Part shown: positions 31,721-39,202 of the stretch, piece by piece
Numbering within the stretch: position 1 is the first letter of the stretch
Layout: every line of letters begins with the position of its first letter
Source of the DNA: an uncultured Holdemania sp.
GTDB taxonomy: Bacteria > Bacillota_I > Bacilli_A > Erysipelotrichales > Erysipelotrichaceae
Reading direction: 5' to 3'
DNA: 56,635 nucleotides
NCBI GenBank assembly: GCA_904395815.1
Contig: CAJFOC010000030.1
Coordinates: forward strand, 1 to 56,635
Notes under the pieces: model-generated
What the model saw: the letters and a program-made list of their open reading frames with translations, nothing else
What the model was told of the DNA's origin: nothing
The model's database searches: none
Made by a program: the position numbers and the translations under genes

Positions 31721-32065
31721 TCAAGCTGTTTTTTGCGGAACATCCTGCGGCATGTGCTGGTGTCCCCATCGGCATAGTTCACTCAGAATCGGCATCATGG
31801 ACTGACCCCGAAAAGTCAGACTGTATTCTACCCTCGGAGGAATCTGCGGGTATTCCCGCCGCAGGATCAGACCGTCGGATTCCAGTTCCTTCAGCTGCGC
31901 GCTGAGCATTTTGTGAGTGACCGTCCCCAGGCAGCGTTTCAGTTCACTGTAGCGCAGCGACTCTTTTTTCCACAGCCAGAACAGGATGTGCATTTTCCAT
32001 TTTCCACTGATCAGAGAGAGTGCGTAAGCGAAGGGGCGAACATCGATTTCCTGGTTTTCCATCAA
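31721..32065 (-). CDS. HxlR family transcriptional regulator
   Basis: A 114-residue winged helix protein starting at TTG 32065 (or ATG 32062). The HxlR pattern is clear: YALSLISGKWKMHILFWL, RYSELKRCLGTVTHKMLSAQLKELESDGLI (recognition helix) and PRVEYSLTFRG (wing). It has no cysteine at the N-terminal position used by YodB/HypR-type redox sensors (start reads MENQEIDVRPF), so it may sense something other than thiol stress. It is divergent from the Old Yellow Enzyme gene with a candidate operator between, the usual pairing of a HxlR repressor and its target oxidoreductase. Confidence 0.9.
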   Translation of the reverse strand: MMENQEIDVRPFAYALSLISGKWKMHILFWLWKKESLRYSELKRCLGTVTHKMLSAQLKELESDGLILRREYPQIPPRVEYSLTFRGQSMMPILSELCRWGHQHMPQDVPQKTA

Positions 32066-32105
32066 TTTCTCTATCCTTTCTGTAAGTATCTATCTTTTTT
32101 GTGTG

Positions 32106-32125
32106 TACTATTATTTTATATAGTA
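32106..32125. promoter_or_regulatory. candidate HxlR operator
   Basis: Perfect inverted repeat TACTAT, eight bases, ATAGTA in the A/T-rich 105-base space between the divergent HxlR and OYE genes. TACT...AGTA half-sites are characteristic of HxlR-family operators. Confidence 0.65.
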
Positions 32126-32170
32126 TTATGATATAAAAGACACAGAAAGTCAACAGGAGGAAAAGAGAAT

Positions 32171-33151
32171 ATGGCGTTGTTGAATTCATCCATTCAGATT
32201 GGCCCCTGCCATCTTGCCAACCGGCTTGTCTTGCCGCCAATGGCCACTTCCAAAGCGGTGCAGGGGGCGGTCAGCCAGGAATTGCTGGAATATTACCGGC
32301 AGAAGACTGCTGGTCAGCATATCGGACTGGTGATCAGCGAACATGCCTATGTGAACCTTCAGGGACGGGCCAGTGAGCATCAGCTGTCCGCATCCCGGGA
32401 TGAGGATGTGGCGGGGCTGACAGCCCTGACGGAACTGATTCATCAAAGCGGCAGCCGGGTATTCCTGCAGATCAGTCATGCCGGCGGCCGGGCCAAGTCG
32501 GCCAATCCGCTTGCGCCTTCAGCCATGGCGGGGGCAGAGGGTATCATGGCTCAGGCCATGACGCCAAAACAGATCGATCAGGTTGTCGAAGACTTTGCCA
32601 TGGCAGCCGGACGGGCCAAAGCCGCGGGATTTGACGGAGTCGAAATTCATTCCGCTCATGGCTATCTTCTGAATCAGTTTTATTCGCCGCTGATCAACCG
32701 GCGTAGCGATGAGTATGGTTTGGACCTGGATGGAAGAATCCGGCTGCATCTGCGGATCATTGCCCGGGTCCGTGAGCAGATCGGCAATGATCTGGCGCTG
32801 TTGGCCCGTCTGGGTGTCTGTGATCAAGAGGAAGGCGGCAGCACCGTGCAGGATGCATTACGGGCCTGTGCCGCTTTTGAGCAGGCAGGCGTGGACGGGC
32901 TGGATATCAGCGGAGGCATGAAAGGCTATCTGCGTTCAGGGCATTCAGAACAGGGATATTATCAGGATTATACGGAACAGATCAAAAACAACGTTTCGCT
33001 GCCGGTGATTCTGACCGGCGGAATTCAGGATGCGCTGGAGGCGGAACGGCTGCTGCAGGAAAACAAAGCGGATCTGATCGGTGTTGGCCGGGCCATTCTG
33101 AAAGGTTCCGACTGGCCACAGCAGGCCTGGGCCCGCCTGGCATCGCTTTGA
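32171..33151 (+). CDS. NADH:flavin oxidoreductase (Old Yellow Enzyme family)
   Basis: A 326-residue FMN TIM-barrel enzyme reducing activated C=C bonds (enones, quinones, nitro compounds). Motifs are NRLVLPPMAT (FMN loop), QISHAGGRA, FDGVEIHSAHGYLLNQF (the His pair that binds the substrate carbonyl), RRSDEYG, and LTGGI plus GVGRAIL for phosphate binding. It stops after the barrel, without the iron-sulphur and second flavin domains of dienoyl-CoA reductases. Probably repressed by the divergent HxlR protein. AACAGGAGG precedes the start. Confidence 0.93.
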   Translation: MALLNSSIQIGPCHLANRLVLPPMATSKAVQGAVSQELLEYYRQKTAGQHIGLVISEHAYVNLQGRASEHQLSASRDEDVAGLTALTELIHQSGSRVFLQISHAGGRAKSANPLAPSAMAGAEGIMAQAMTPKQIDQVVEDFAMAAGRAKAAGFDGVEIHSAHGYLLNQFYSPLINRRSDEYGLDLDGRIRLHLRIIARVREQIGNDLALLARLGVCDQEEGGSTVQDALRACAAFEQAGVDGLDISGGMKGYLRSGHSEQGYYQDYTEQIKNNVSLPVILTGGIQDALEAERLLQENKADLIGVGRAILKGSDWPQQAWARLASL

Positions 33152-33185
33152 TCTTCTTGATCCGTTTTTTCGATTCTGACAACAA

Positions 33186-33239
33186 AAAGGACTGTCAGCG
33201 AAGATGACGCAGGTCATCGTAAGCGTGACAGCCCTTTGC
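33186..33239. terminator. bidirectional terminator between OYE and the MBL-fold gene
   Basis: AAAGG.CTGTCA pairs with TGACAG.CCTTT and encloses a second stem GATGAC (33203-33208)/GTCATC (33213-33218). A and T runs flank it on either side. Confidence 0.8.
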
Positions 33240-33312
33240 TGTTCAGCGTTTTTTTCGGATGATATGCATCCGCCGCTGTTTCAGTAATCATGGAATTCTG
33301 GTCTTTATAATA

Positions 33313-34704
33313 TTACGGATTGCATCGCTTGCATGGGTCATATCCGGCATTGATCGCTGCTTCACGGGAATCAAAATAAATCCGGTTCTGAGGTTGCGGC
33401 AGCGTGCTGCAGGAAGGCCGGTGAAATTTCTGGCTGTTCAGGTTGCCGATGTACTGACTGCCGCTTTCTGATGGGGCAGAGTTCTGATGAGATTGCTGAT
33501 CGGATTCAGACAGAACGGCTTCCGTCGGTGTTGGCGCAGGAGTTGGCTTGAATGTCGGCTCCGCTGTCGGTGCAGAGGCAGGCTGTGCCGTCTGTGTATT
33601 CTGCGCTGAGGTGGTGACTGTCAGCTGATCTGCGTCGCTGCGGATGACGATGTTTCCCTGCGTGTCGGTGCGATAGAGGGTGACGCCGGCCTGCTGCAGA
33701 GTGTCCAGCGTCTGCTGATGCGGATGACCGTAGTCGTTGTTCAGACCGCAGGTGATGACGGCGATGTCGGGATTGATGTGGGAAAGAAATGCAGGCGAGG
33801 TTCCGGTATCGCTGCCATGATGAGAAACTTTGAGCACATCCACTTCCGGCAGTTGCTCCATAATGGATTCTTCCAGCGCTTGATCCGCATCAGCCATCAG
33901 CAGAAAGCGGTGATCTCCATGCACAAACAAGGTGATCAGCGACAGCTCATTGCCGCTGCCCTGTGCCTTGGTGTTGTAAAACTGCAGGTAACTGTCCTGC
34001 GACAATGGAATCTGAACGCCTTCCAGCGGAACGGAAGGGGTAAGCCCCTTATCGGACAGCGCCGTGATAAACGACTGATAAGTTCGGGTGTCAGCGGAAC
34101 CGTTGGACACCAGAACCTGACCGACAGTCACGTTTTCGACGACGGCATCCAGACTGCCGCTGTGATCGGCATCCGGATGTGTACTGACCAGATAATCGAT
34201 GGTGGTGACGTGCAGATCCTGAAGATAGGCGAGGATTTGCTGCTCATCATCCTGATCCGCAGCGTCAATCATCACGCAGCGATCCGGTGTCCGAATGATG
34301 ATCGCATCCGAATTGCCGGTGCTCAGAAAATGGACTTCTGCCCAGGACGCCGCAGCGGATTCCGGTGCTGTCGAAGATTCCTGCGCCGTCAGGGCCGGTT
34401 CTGCCGGCGCAGGTTCTTCCCTTGCGCCTACCGGCGGCAGAACCAAACAGCAGGCAGCGAAAAGCGCAGCTGGAATCATGGTCCGAAATGCCTTGCCAAG
34501 ATGGCGGGCAGTCATGAAATACTGAACACGACGGGTGATGGATAAAGCAAACAAAATCAGAAGCAGTCCTGCCGTAATGTTGCCTGTGGCTATGATACAA
34601 AGACCGGTCAAAGCCAGCATCGCGGCGATGACCGTTCGGAGCGGATTGTTTTTTCGTCTTTGCCGCCATCTGGCTCTGTTTGCCGGCTGATTTCTGAAAT
34701 TCAT
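33313..34704 (-). CDS. ComEC-like metallo-beta-lactamase-fold protein with C-terminal Ada-like cysteine module
   Basis: 463 residues from ATG 34704, chosen from GAAAGAAGGGAA just upstream and a TATAAT 22 bases before it. Two N-terminal membrane helices (about 24-50 and 70-90) are followed by a Pro/Ala/Glu linker and an extracytoplasmic MBL domain: FLSTGNSDAIIIR, STHPDADHSG (HxDxDH zinc site), ADADQ and KVSHHGSDTG. This is the hydrolase module of the DNA-uptake protein ComEC without its channel. After a TPAPTPTEA-type linker, the end reads FHRPSCS ... YDPCKRCNP, a small zinc-binding module like the Ada N-terminus. Secreted nuclease or phosphodiesterase is likely. Confidence 0.85.
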   Translation of the reverse strand: MNFRNQPANRARWRQRRKNNPLRTVIAAMLALTGLCIIATGNITAGLLLILFALSITRRVQYFMTARHLGKAFRTMIPAALFAACCLVLPPVGAREEPAPAEPALTAQESSTAPESAAASWAEVHFLSTGNSDAIIIRTPDRCVMIDAADQDDEQQILAYLQDLHVTTIDYLVSTHPDADHSGSLDAVVENVTVGQVLVSNGSADTRTYQSFITALSDKGLTPSVPLEGVQIPLSQDSYLQFYNTKAQGSGNELSLITLFVHGDHRFLLMADADQALEESIMEQLPEVDVLKVSHHGSDTGTSPAFLSHINPDIAVITCGLNNDYGHPHQQTLDTLQQAGVTLYRTDTQGNIVIRSDADQLTVTTSAQNTQTAQPASAPTAEPTFKPTPAPTPTEAVLSESDQQSHQNSAPSESGSQYIGNLNSQKFHRPSCSTLPQPQNRIYFDSREAAINAGYDPCKRCNP

Positions 34705-34726
34705 GATTTCCCTTCTTTCCGTATTC

Positions 34727-34755
34727 ATTATAATCAGCCGCAGACAAGAATACAA
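34727..34755 (-). promoter_or_regulatory. promoter of the ComEC-like gene
   Basis: Minus strand TTGTAT (34755-34750), 17-base spacer, TATAAT (34732-34727). Confidence 0.7.
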
Positions 34756-35041
34756 TGTGCCCGTAATTCTTCCGGTCAATTCAGCGCGGCGGACAGCAAC
34801 ATGTCCGGTCTGGACTGGGAAAACAGCATTTTTACCAGAAAACGGCGCATCAGGAGCGTCGTTTTTGTGATCGTTTTTCCGCCAAACAATCAGAGCGGAA
34901 TTCTGACAGCGCGGTTCACTGTTTCTTTTCCAACGACTTCAGAAAGAATCTGTAGTTAAAAGTATGATCGATACGGCTGTTTTTGACTTTCCGAGGTTTC
35001 TGAGCGGAGAAGGAATTGAACAGCCTTTCTGACGCCGGTTC
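34756..35041. other. intergenic region with one terminator-like hairpin and no gene
   Basis: No coding frame or RNA gene is recognised. AAAACGGCGC (34839-34848) pairs with GCGTCGTTTT (34856-34865, one G-T pair) and T residues follow on the plus strand, a terminator with no visible transcript to end; it may mark a lost gene. Confidence 0.5.
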
Positions 35042-35042
35042 A

Positions 35043-35071
35043 AATAAAAAAATCAGACCGATGTCTGATTT
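35043..35071 (-). terminator. terminator of tRNA-Leu
   Basis: Minus strand AAATCAGAC (35071-35063), loop ATCG, GTCTGATTT (35058-35050), then a T run. Confidence 0.88.
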
Positions 35072-35084
35072 CACGATAACAAAT

Positions 35085-35171
35085 TGGTCCCTGAGGCCGG
35101 ACTCGAACCGGCACGAGTGTTACCTCGCCGCATTTTGAGTGCGGTACGTCTACCAATTCCATCACTCAGGG
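35085..35171 (-). tRNA. tRNA-Leu, anticodon CAA
   Basis: An 87-base class II tRNA on the minus strand, starting CCCTGAG and ending CTCAGGG-A-CCA. The anticodon stem CCGCA/TGCGG closes loop CTCAAAA, giving anticodon CAA (reads TTG). The D-arm TGGAATTGGTAGACG and a long variable arm CGAGGTAACACTCG are typical of leucine tRNA. The encoded CCA is present. Confidence 0.96.
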
Positions 35172-35190
35172 AATACGTTCATGCCTTGTT

Positions 35191-35219
35191 ATTATAGAGG
35201 AATTTGTGATGAAAATCAA
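35191..35219 (-). promoter_or_regulatory. promoter of tRNA-Leu
   Basis: Minus strand TTGATT (35219-35214), 17-base spacer, TATAAT (35196-35191). Confidence 0.75.
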
Positions 35220-35227
35220 GCCGTGAA

Positions 35228-35253
35228 GAAAAAGAACCCGCCGACAGGCGGGT
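35228..35253 (-). terminator. terminator of the PAP2 gene
   Basis: Minus strand ACCCGCC (35253-35247), loop TGTC, GGCGGGT (35242-35236), then TCTTTTTC. The tRNA-Leu promoter begins close downstream. Confidence 0.85.
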
Positions 35254-35261
35254 AGGGAGAG

Positions 35262-35789
35262 TCAGGGCAACGCCCGGGGACGTTGCGCAACGCTGCGAAA
35301 GGCTTTCAGCGTCAGAAGACCGACGATGAGGCCGACAAGCATTCCGGCAATGACATCGCTGGGGAAATGCACATGCAGATAAATTCTTGAAAACGCGATC
35401 AGTACAGTCAGGATCAGTCCGAGCCAGGAATACGGCTTTCCAGCGCTCATCAAAATGACCAGGGCGGCAAAGCTGGTTGCCGTATGTCCTGATGGGAAAG
35501 AACTGGAAGAAGGCATGGCGATCAGGGCTGGCAGCTGCTCGCTGACAAGAAACGGCCGCGGCCGGTTGACCAGATTTTTAATGATCAGATCGTTGATTGC
35601 CCAGGTCCCGGCGACTGCCAGGATCAGCATCAGCGCGGTTTTTCTGTCCTTTTTGACGAAGAAAAAAAACAGCGCAAAAACAAGCCAGATCACTCCTGCA
35701 TCGCCCAAACGGGTGATCCATCGCATGATTTCTGTCAGCCAGGGAGTTTCGAGTACCTCGCTGATCCACAGCATCACCGCAATATCCAT
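35262..35789 (-). CDS. PAP2 family membrane phosphatase
   Basis: A 175-residue membrane protein with about five helices and the three phosphatidate phosphatase type 2 motifs: KNLVNRPRP, PSGHT and SRIYLHVHFPSD (catalytic His residues in the second and third). Such enzymes dephosphorylate lipid phosphates on the outer face of the membrane, for instance undecaprenyl diphosphate. TCAAAAGGAGGAAG precedes the ATG. A bacitracin-resistance (BcrC-like) role is possible, but the exact lipid is unknown. Confidence 0.93.
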   Translation of the reverse strand: MDIAVMLWISEVLETPWLTEIMRWITRLGDAGVIWLVFALFFFFVKKDRKTALMLILAVAGTWAINDLIIKNLVNRPRPFLVSEQLPALIAMPSSSSFPSGHTATSFAALVILMSAGKPYSWLGLILTVLIAFSRIYLHVHFPSDVIAGMLVGLIVGLLTLKAFRSVAQRPRALP

Positions 35790-35900
35790 ATTGCTTCCTC
35801 CTTTTGACTCTTAGCATAGCACAACAAGACATTTCTGATTCAAAAGCTTTTCTGAAGAAAGAAGAACAGAATTCTTAACAGGATGTTTCCCGGATAAAAC

Positions 35901-35921
35901 AAAAAGCTCTCTGACGAGAGC
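35901..35921 (-). terminator. terminator of tRNA-Ser
   Basis: Minus strand GCTCTC (35921-35916), loop GTCA, GAGAGC (35911-35906), then TTTTTGTTTT. Confidence 0.85.
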
Positions 35922-35932
35922 GACTTTGTTTA

Positions 35933-36022
35933 TGGCGGAGAACATGAGATTCGAACTCACGGAAGCGTTTCCACTTCGCCACCTTTCCAAGATGGTGCCT
36001 TAAACCACTCGGCCAATTCTCC
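35933..36022 (-). tRNA. tRNA-Ser, anticodon GGA
   Basis: A 90-base class II tRNA on the minus strand, GGAGAAT ... GTTCTCC-G-CCA. The anticodon stem CCATC/GGTGG closes loop TTGGAAA, giving anticodon GGA (reads TCC and TCT). The variable arm GAAGTGGAAACGCTTC and the T-arm GAGTTCGAATCTC are intact and CCA is encoded. Confidence 0.95.
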
Positions 36023-36034
36023 AAATGCTTTTAT

Positions 36035-36063
36035 ATTATAACTGAAAGCAGGGGTGTTGTCAA
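36035..36063 (-). promoter_or_regulatory. consensus promoter of tRNA-Ser
   Basis: Minus strand TTGACA (36063-36058), 17-base spacer, TATAAT (36040-36035): a perfect sigma-A consensus, as expected for a tRNA gene. Confidence 0.9.
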
Positions 36064-36115
36064 AGCTTTTTCGTAATGAACGAATCGGCAGAGCGGGTAC
36101 AAAGCGCTGTTATCA

Positions 36116-36151
36116 GAAAAAGGGTGAAATGCCGGATCCGGCGCTTCACCC
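36116..36151 (-). terminator. terminator of the TM2 gene
   Basis: Minus strand GGGTGAA (36151-36145) and GCCGG pair with CCGGC and TTCACCC (36128-36122), then T run. It contains the stop codon. Confidence 0.82.
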
Positions 36152-36877
36152 CTGGTTTTCTTGGTTTGGATTGCTGCGATCGAACTGGCGCAGCGTTTTC
36201 TTAACCTGATCAATCATCGGCGTGATGATCGCAGTGTATTGCGGATAGCGGTATTTGCAGTCGATCAGCTCTTCCGTCAGAGCGGTCAGCTCCGATTTCA
36301 GACGATCCAGGTCGCTGTTGATCTGTGATTTTTCCAGCGCCATGGAAATGCGGCTGCTGACGGCTTCGGTAAAGCGCTGATCCAGCGCCCGCTGCAGTTC
36401 CGCTTTTTGAAAAGGCGGCGTTTTTTGCAGCTCATCGGCCATCTCTTCCAATCGGTCCACATCGTTGAGCAGGACGGCGAAGGTTCGCAGGTAGTCTTCC
36501 AGATGCGGATAACCGGCCTGGGCTTCCTCAGTCAGACGGCTGAAATGCTGCGCTGTGCGGGTGTATTCCTGATTCAGCTGCGATTCACAGCTGTGACAGA
36601 GAGTATGCTGCTGCGCATGGGAAAAGCTGATCCGACGGCCGCAGCGCCGGCAGCGAATTGCGGAATCGAGGTCCTCGCCTTCCTCTTCTTCCCGGATAAG
36701 GCACAGCAGACTGCGCACGCAATCCACCATCCAGCCGATGCCGAAAAGTCCGCCGGTACACAGATACAGAATTCCCATGCCGATTTCCCGACGCAGGAAG
36801 CGATGAAGTCCAAACCAGCCGAATAAGAATGTGATCAGAAAAGAAGACAGACGCTCTGAGCGTGTGTGATCCTGCAT
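36146..36877 (-). CDS. TM2-domain protein with zinc ribbon and coiled coil
   Basis: 243 residues from ATG 36877, placed by GAAGGAGG just upstream. The N-terminal TM2 domain has two membrane helices (FLITFLFGWFGLHRFLRREIGMGILYL ends in the family's GxHRFY-like turn; then GGLFGIGWMVDCV). A four-cysteine ribbon follows (CRRCGRR ... LCHSC, about 84-103), then about 140 residues of charged helix likely to be coiled coil. Function of such proteins is unknown; the tail may mediate assembly at the membrane. Single gene with its own terminator. Confidence 0.82.
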   Translation of the reverse strand: MQDHTRSERLSSFLITFLFGWFGLHRFLRREIGMGILYLCTGGLFGIGWMVDCVRSLLCLIREEEEGEDLDSAIRCRRCGRRISFSHAQQHTLCHSCESQLNQEYTRTAQHFSRLTEEAQAGYPHLEDYLRTFAVLLNDVDRLEEMADELQKTPPFQKAELQRALDQRFTEAVSSRISMALEKSQINSDLDRLKSELTALTEELIDCKYRYPQYTAIITPMIDQVKKTLRQFDRSNPNQENQG

Positions 36878-37033
36878 GACGAGGCCTCCTTCATAAAACA
36901 TGTTGTAAAGCTTAGCTCAAGTATATCATTTTCTTTTGTTAAAAGAAGAGGAAAACTCTGAAGATTTTGTAAAGAAACGTTTAACAGAAGTGAAAAATGG
37001 ATGAAAAAAAAGAGGAACTGGTTTTTTAGGGAA

Positions 37034-37062
37034 TTGTCATCCTGATGGTTGCGCTGTATAAT
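37034..37062 (+). promoter_or_regulatory. promoter of the YbhN/MprF-type gene
   Basis: TTGTCA (37034-37039), 17-base spacer, TATAAT (37057-37062). Confidence 0.8.
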
Positions 37063-37090
37063 GAGCCGGGCATGGCAAAGGGGGAAGACC

Positions 37091-38110
37091 ATGGGAAACA
37101 GGAAAAAATACGGCCTGAATTTTCTTCTGATCGCAGGATTTACGGCCGGAGTCCTCTGGTTTTGTCTGAAGGACAATTTGACGGCGGTCATGGGAATGAT
37201 GTCTCAGATTCAGATTCTCTGGCTGATTTTGACGGTATTGCTTCTGATCCTGTATCAGGGATCGATCGGCTGGGTGCTGACTCGCATTACCCGCGGGACA
37301 CAGCCGCGCTACAGACTGACTCAGGGCGTGCTGAACACGGTGATCGCCGGCTTTTTCCATGGTATTACCCCCAGCGCTTCGGGCGGTCAGTTCGCCCAGG
37401 TGTATGTATTTCGCAAACAGGGAGTTGGATTAAGCGAAGCGGCCGGCATTCTCTGGCTGGAGTTCATCGTTTATCAGGCGGTGATGCTGTTGGTCACGCT
37501 GGCGCTGATTCTGCTGCGGCTTCCTTATTTTTATTCGCGGTATTCGCAGTTTTTTGCGCTGGTGCTGATCGGTTTTGTGCTCAACAGCGCTGTCATCGTC
37601 GGATTGTGGGCGCTAGCCCGCTATCCCCGGTTTTATACGTGGGTTTCCACGACCGGTCTGAATCTGGCGGTCAGAGTACATCTGATTCATGACCGGGAAG
37701 GGGCGATGGTTCGACTTCAGGAACAGCTGAACCGCTTTGAGGCGGAAACGCGTCAGTTTTCCCGGAAAAAGAAACTGCTGGTTCAACTGGTACTGGGCAA
37801 CATTGTGCGTCTGGTTCTGTATTACAGCGTACCGGTTTTCTGCGCCCGGACGCTGGGGATTGCGCTTGATCTGCCGATGGTGCTGGACATGATCACGCTG
37901 GCCTCCTTTGTCGCGACGGTCAACGCGTTCATTCCCATCCCTGGCGCCAGCGGCGGAACGGAGGCCACTTTTGTTTTGATGTTTTCCACTATTCTGGGAA
38001 CATTGAGCGCCACCAGCGTGATGCTGCTGTGGCGGACGGCGACCTATGTTTTGCCGATGGCGGCCGGAGCGTTGTCTTTTCTGTGGGTGCGCGGCCGCAA
38101 ACAAGTCTGA
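37091..38110 (+). CDS. lysylphosphatidylglycerol synthase TM-region (YbhN/UPF0104) family protein
   Basis: 339 residues from ATG 37091 (AAAGGGGGAAG before it). About eight membrane helices and the family motifs FHGITPSASGGQFAQVYVFRKQG and FIPIPGASGGTEATFVLMF, both rich in Gly and Ser. It corresponds to the flippase-like membrane part of MprF without the aminoacyl-transferase domain, so it probably moves a lipid across the membrane rather than modifying it. It has its own promoter and is followed by two terminators. Confidence 0.9.
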   Translation: MGNRKKYGLNFLLIAGFTAGVLWFCLKDNLTAVMGMMSQIQILWLILTVLLLILYQGSIGWVLTRITRGTQPRYRLTQGVLNTVIAGFFHGITPSASGGQFAQVYVFRKQGVGLSEAAGILWLEFIVYQAVMLLVTLALILLRLPYFYSRYSQFFALVLIGFVLNSAVIVGLWALARYPRFYTWVSTTGLNLAVRVHLIHDREGAMVRLQEQLNRFEAETRQFSRKKKLLVQLVLGNIVRLVLYYSVPVFCARTLGIALDLPMVLDMITLASFVATVNAFIPIPGASGGTEATFVLMFSTILGTLSATSVMLLWRTATYVLPMAAGALSFLWVRGRKQV

Positions 38111-38123
38111 AGCAGGCAAAATC

Positions 38124-38147
38124 AAAACCGGTATCCGGGTTTTTTTT
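38124..38147 (+). terminator. terminator of the YbhN/MprF-type gene
   Basis: AAAACCGG, loop TAT, CCGGGTTTT with one mismatch, and an eight-T run. Confidence 0.78.
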
Positions 38148-38156
38148 CGATGCCCG

Positions 38157-38177
38157 GGACGTCAGCCGTCCTTTTTT
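38157..38177 (+). terminator. second, tandem terminator
   Basis: GGACG (38157-38161), loop TCAGC, CGTCC (38167-38171), then TTTTTT. It insulates the ppx-ppk promoter that follows. Confidence 0.75.
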
Positions 38178-38182
38178 ACGGA

Positions 38183-38221
38183 TTAAAGAAAGTTTAACAG
38201 AAGATTGACACGTCCTTAACA
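38183..38221 (+). promoter_or_regulatory. candidate Pho box (PhoP binding array) upstream of ppx-ppk
   Basis: Direct repeats TTAACA (38194-38199), TTGACA (38205-38210) and TTAACA (38216-38221) at an exact 11-base pitch, with a weaker TTAAAG (38183-38188) one more pitch upstream. This matches the TT(A/T/C)ACA direct repeats bound by PhoP of bacilli. A TAAAAT (38224-38229) or TAAACT (38243-38248) could be the -10. Confidence 0.7.
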
Positions 38222-38269
38222 AATAAAATCCGATGAAAAAGGTAAACTGTAAATTAAGAGGTGATCGGA

Positions 38270-39202
38270 ATGAATTGTGCAGTTATCGATGTCGGATCCA
38301 ACACGATCCGGCTGTGCATTTATCAATGGAAAGACGCAAAACTGAAAAAGATCTTTTCCAAAAAGGAGACCGTCGGTTTGGCGGGATATATTCATCAAAG
38401 GCTGATGAGCGAAGAAGGTATTCGTCGCTGTCTCAGCGTTCTGCAGGAGTTTGCCGAAACGACGGAGCTGTTCTGTGCCCAGCCGCCCCGGATTTTTGCG
38501 ACGGCGTCGCTGCGCCAGGCTGACAATGCCGATGAAGTGATCCGCCGGGTTCGAGTTCAGACCGGCCTGGAGATTGACCTGCTTTCCGGAAAGGAAGAAG
38601 CGCTGCTGGATTTTGCCGGAGCGACACGGGCAGTTCAGATGGACGAGGGAGTATTGACGGATATCGGCGGCGGCAGCATCGAGATCGTTCGTTTCCGGCA
38701 GGGTGAAATCATGCTGGCGGAAAGTCTTGACGTTGGCTCGCTGAGCCTGTACAACCGCTATGTCAGCGGAATCTTCCCGGATAAGGAAGAACGCCGCCGG
38801 ATTCGCGAGGCGGTAGAGAAACGTCTGGAAACTCTTTCCGGGACTGAAGGGGAAAAGGTGAAGGAAATGTGCGGTGTAGGGGGTACAATCCGCAATGCAT
38901 GCAAGCTTTACAACCAGATTTACGGTCTGCCGAAGGAGAACCGCTGTGTTCCTGCCGATGGAATCCGGGAGATTCTCAAGATTTATAAAAATCCGGGCAA
39001 GGCGGATCTGCAGATGTTATTGAAAGTGGCGCCGGACCGGGTGCATACGCTGATTCCCGGCATGTTGGCGCTGAAGGAGATTCTGCGCTGGTATGACGTG
39101 CAGACGATCCGGATTTCCGATTATGGACTTCGTGAGGGATATCTGATGGAAAAAGTTCTGCCATCGGCGCCGCAGGGTGATGAGGATGAAAGCGGCGAAT
39201 AA
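38270..39202 (+). CDS. ppx: Ppx/GppA family exopolyphosphatase
   Basis: 310 residues from ATG 38270 (GAGGTGAT before it). The actin-like ATPase fold shows DVGSNTIRL at 7-15 (phosphate 1), FATASLRQ, the catalytic region LDFAGATRA, TDIGGGSIEIV (phosphate 2) and VGGTIRNA. It is the short form without the C-terminal HD domain of E. coli Ppx/GppA. It removes terminal phosphates from polyphosphate or hydrolyses pppGpp. It overlaps ppk by 17 bases or more, so synthesis and breakdown enzymes are made together. Confidence 0.92.
   Translation: MNCAVIDVGSNTIRLCIYQWKDAKLKKIFSKKETVGLAGYIHQRLMSEEGIRRCLSVLQEFAETTELFCAQPPRIFATASLRQADNADEVIRRVRVQTGLEIDLLSGKEEALLDFAGATRAVQMDEGVLTDIGGGSIEIVRFRQGEIMLAESLDVGSLSLYNRYVSGIFPDKEERRRIREAVEKRLETLSGTEGEKVKEMCGVGGTIRNACKLYNQIYGLPKENRCVPADGIREILKIYKNPGKADLQMLLKVAPDRVHTLIPGMLALKEILRWYDVQTIRISDYGLREGYLMEKVLPSAPQGDEDESGE

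Noticed and set aside
38183-38221. A simple -35 promoter (TTGACA) as the only reading of the repeat block
   Set aside because: No good -10 lies 16-18 bases downstream of TTGACA, while the three hexamers fit an 11-base direct-repeat array, so the Pho-box reading is preferred.
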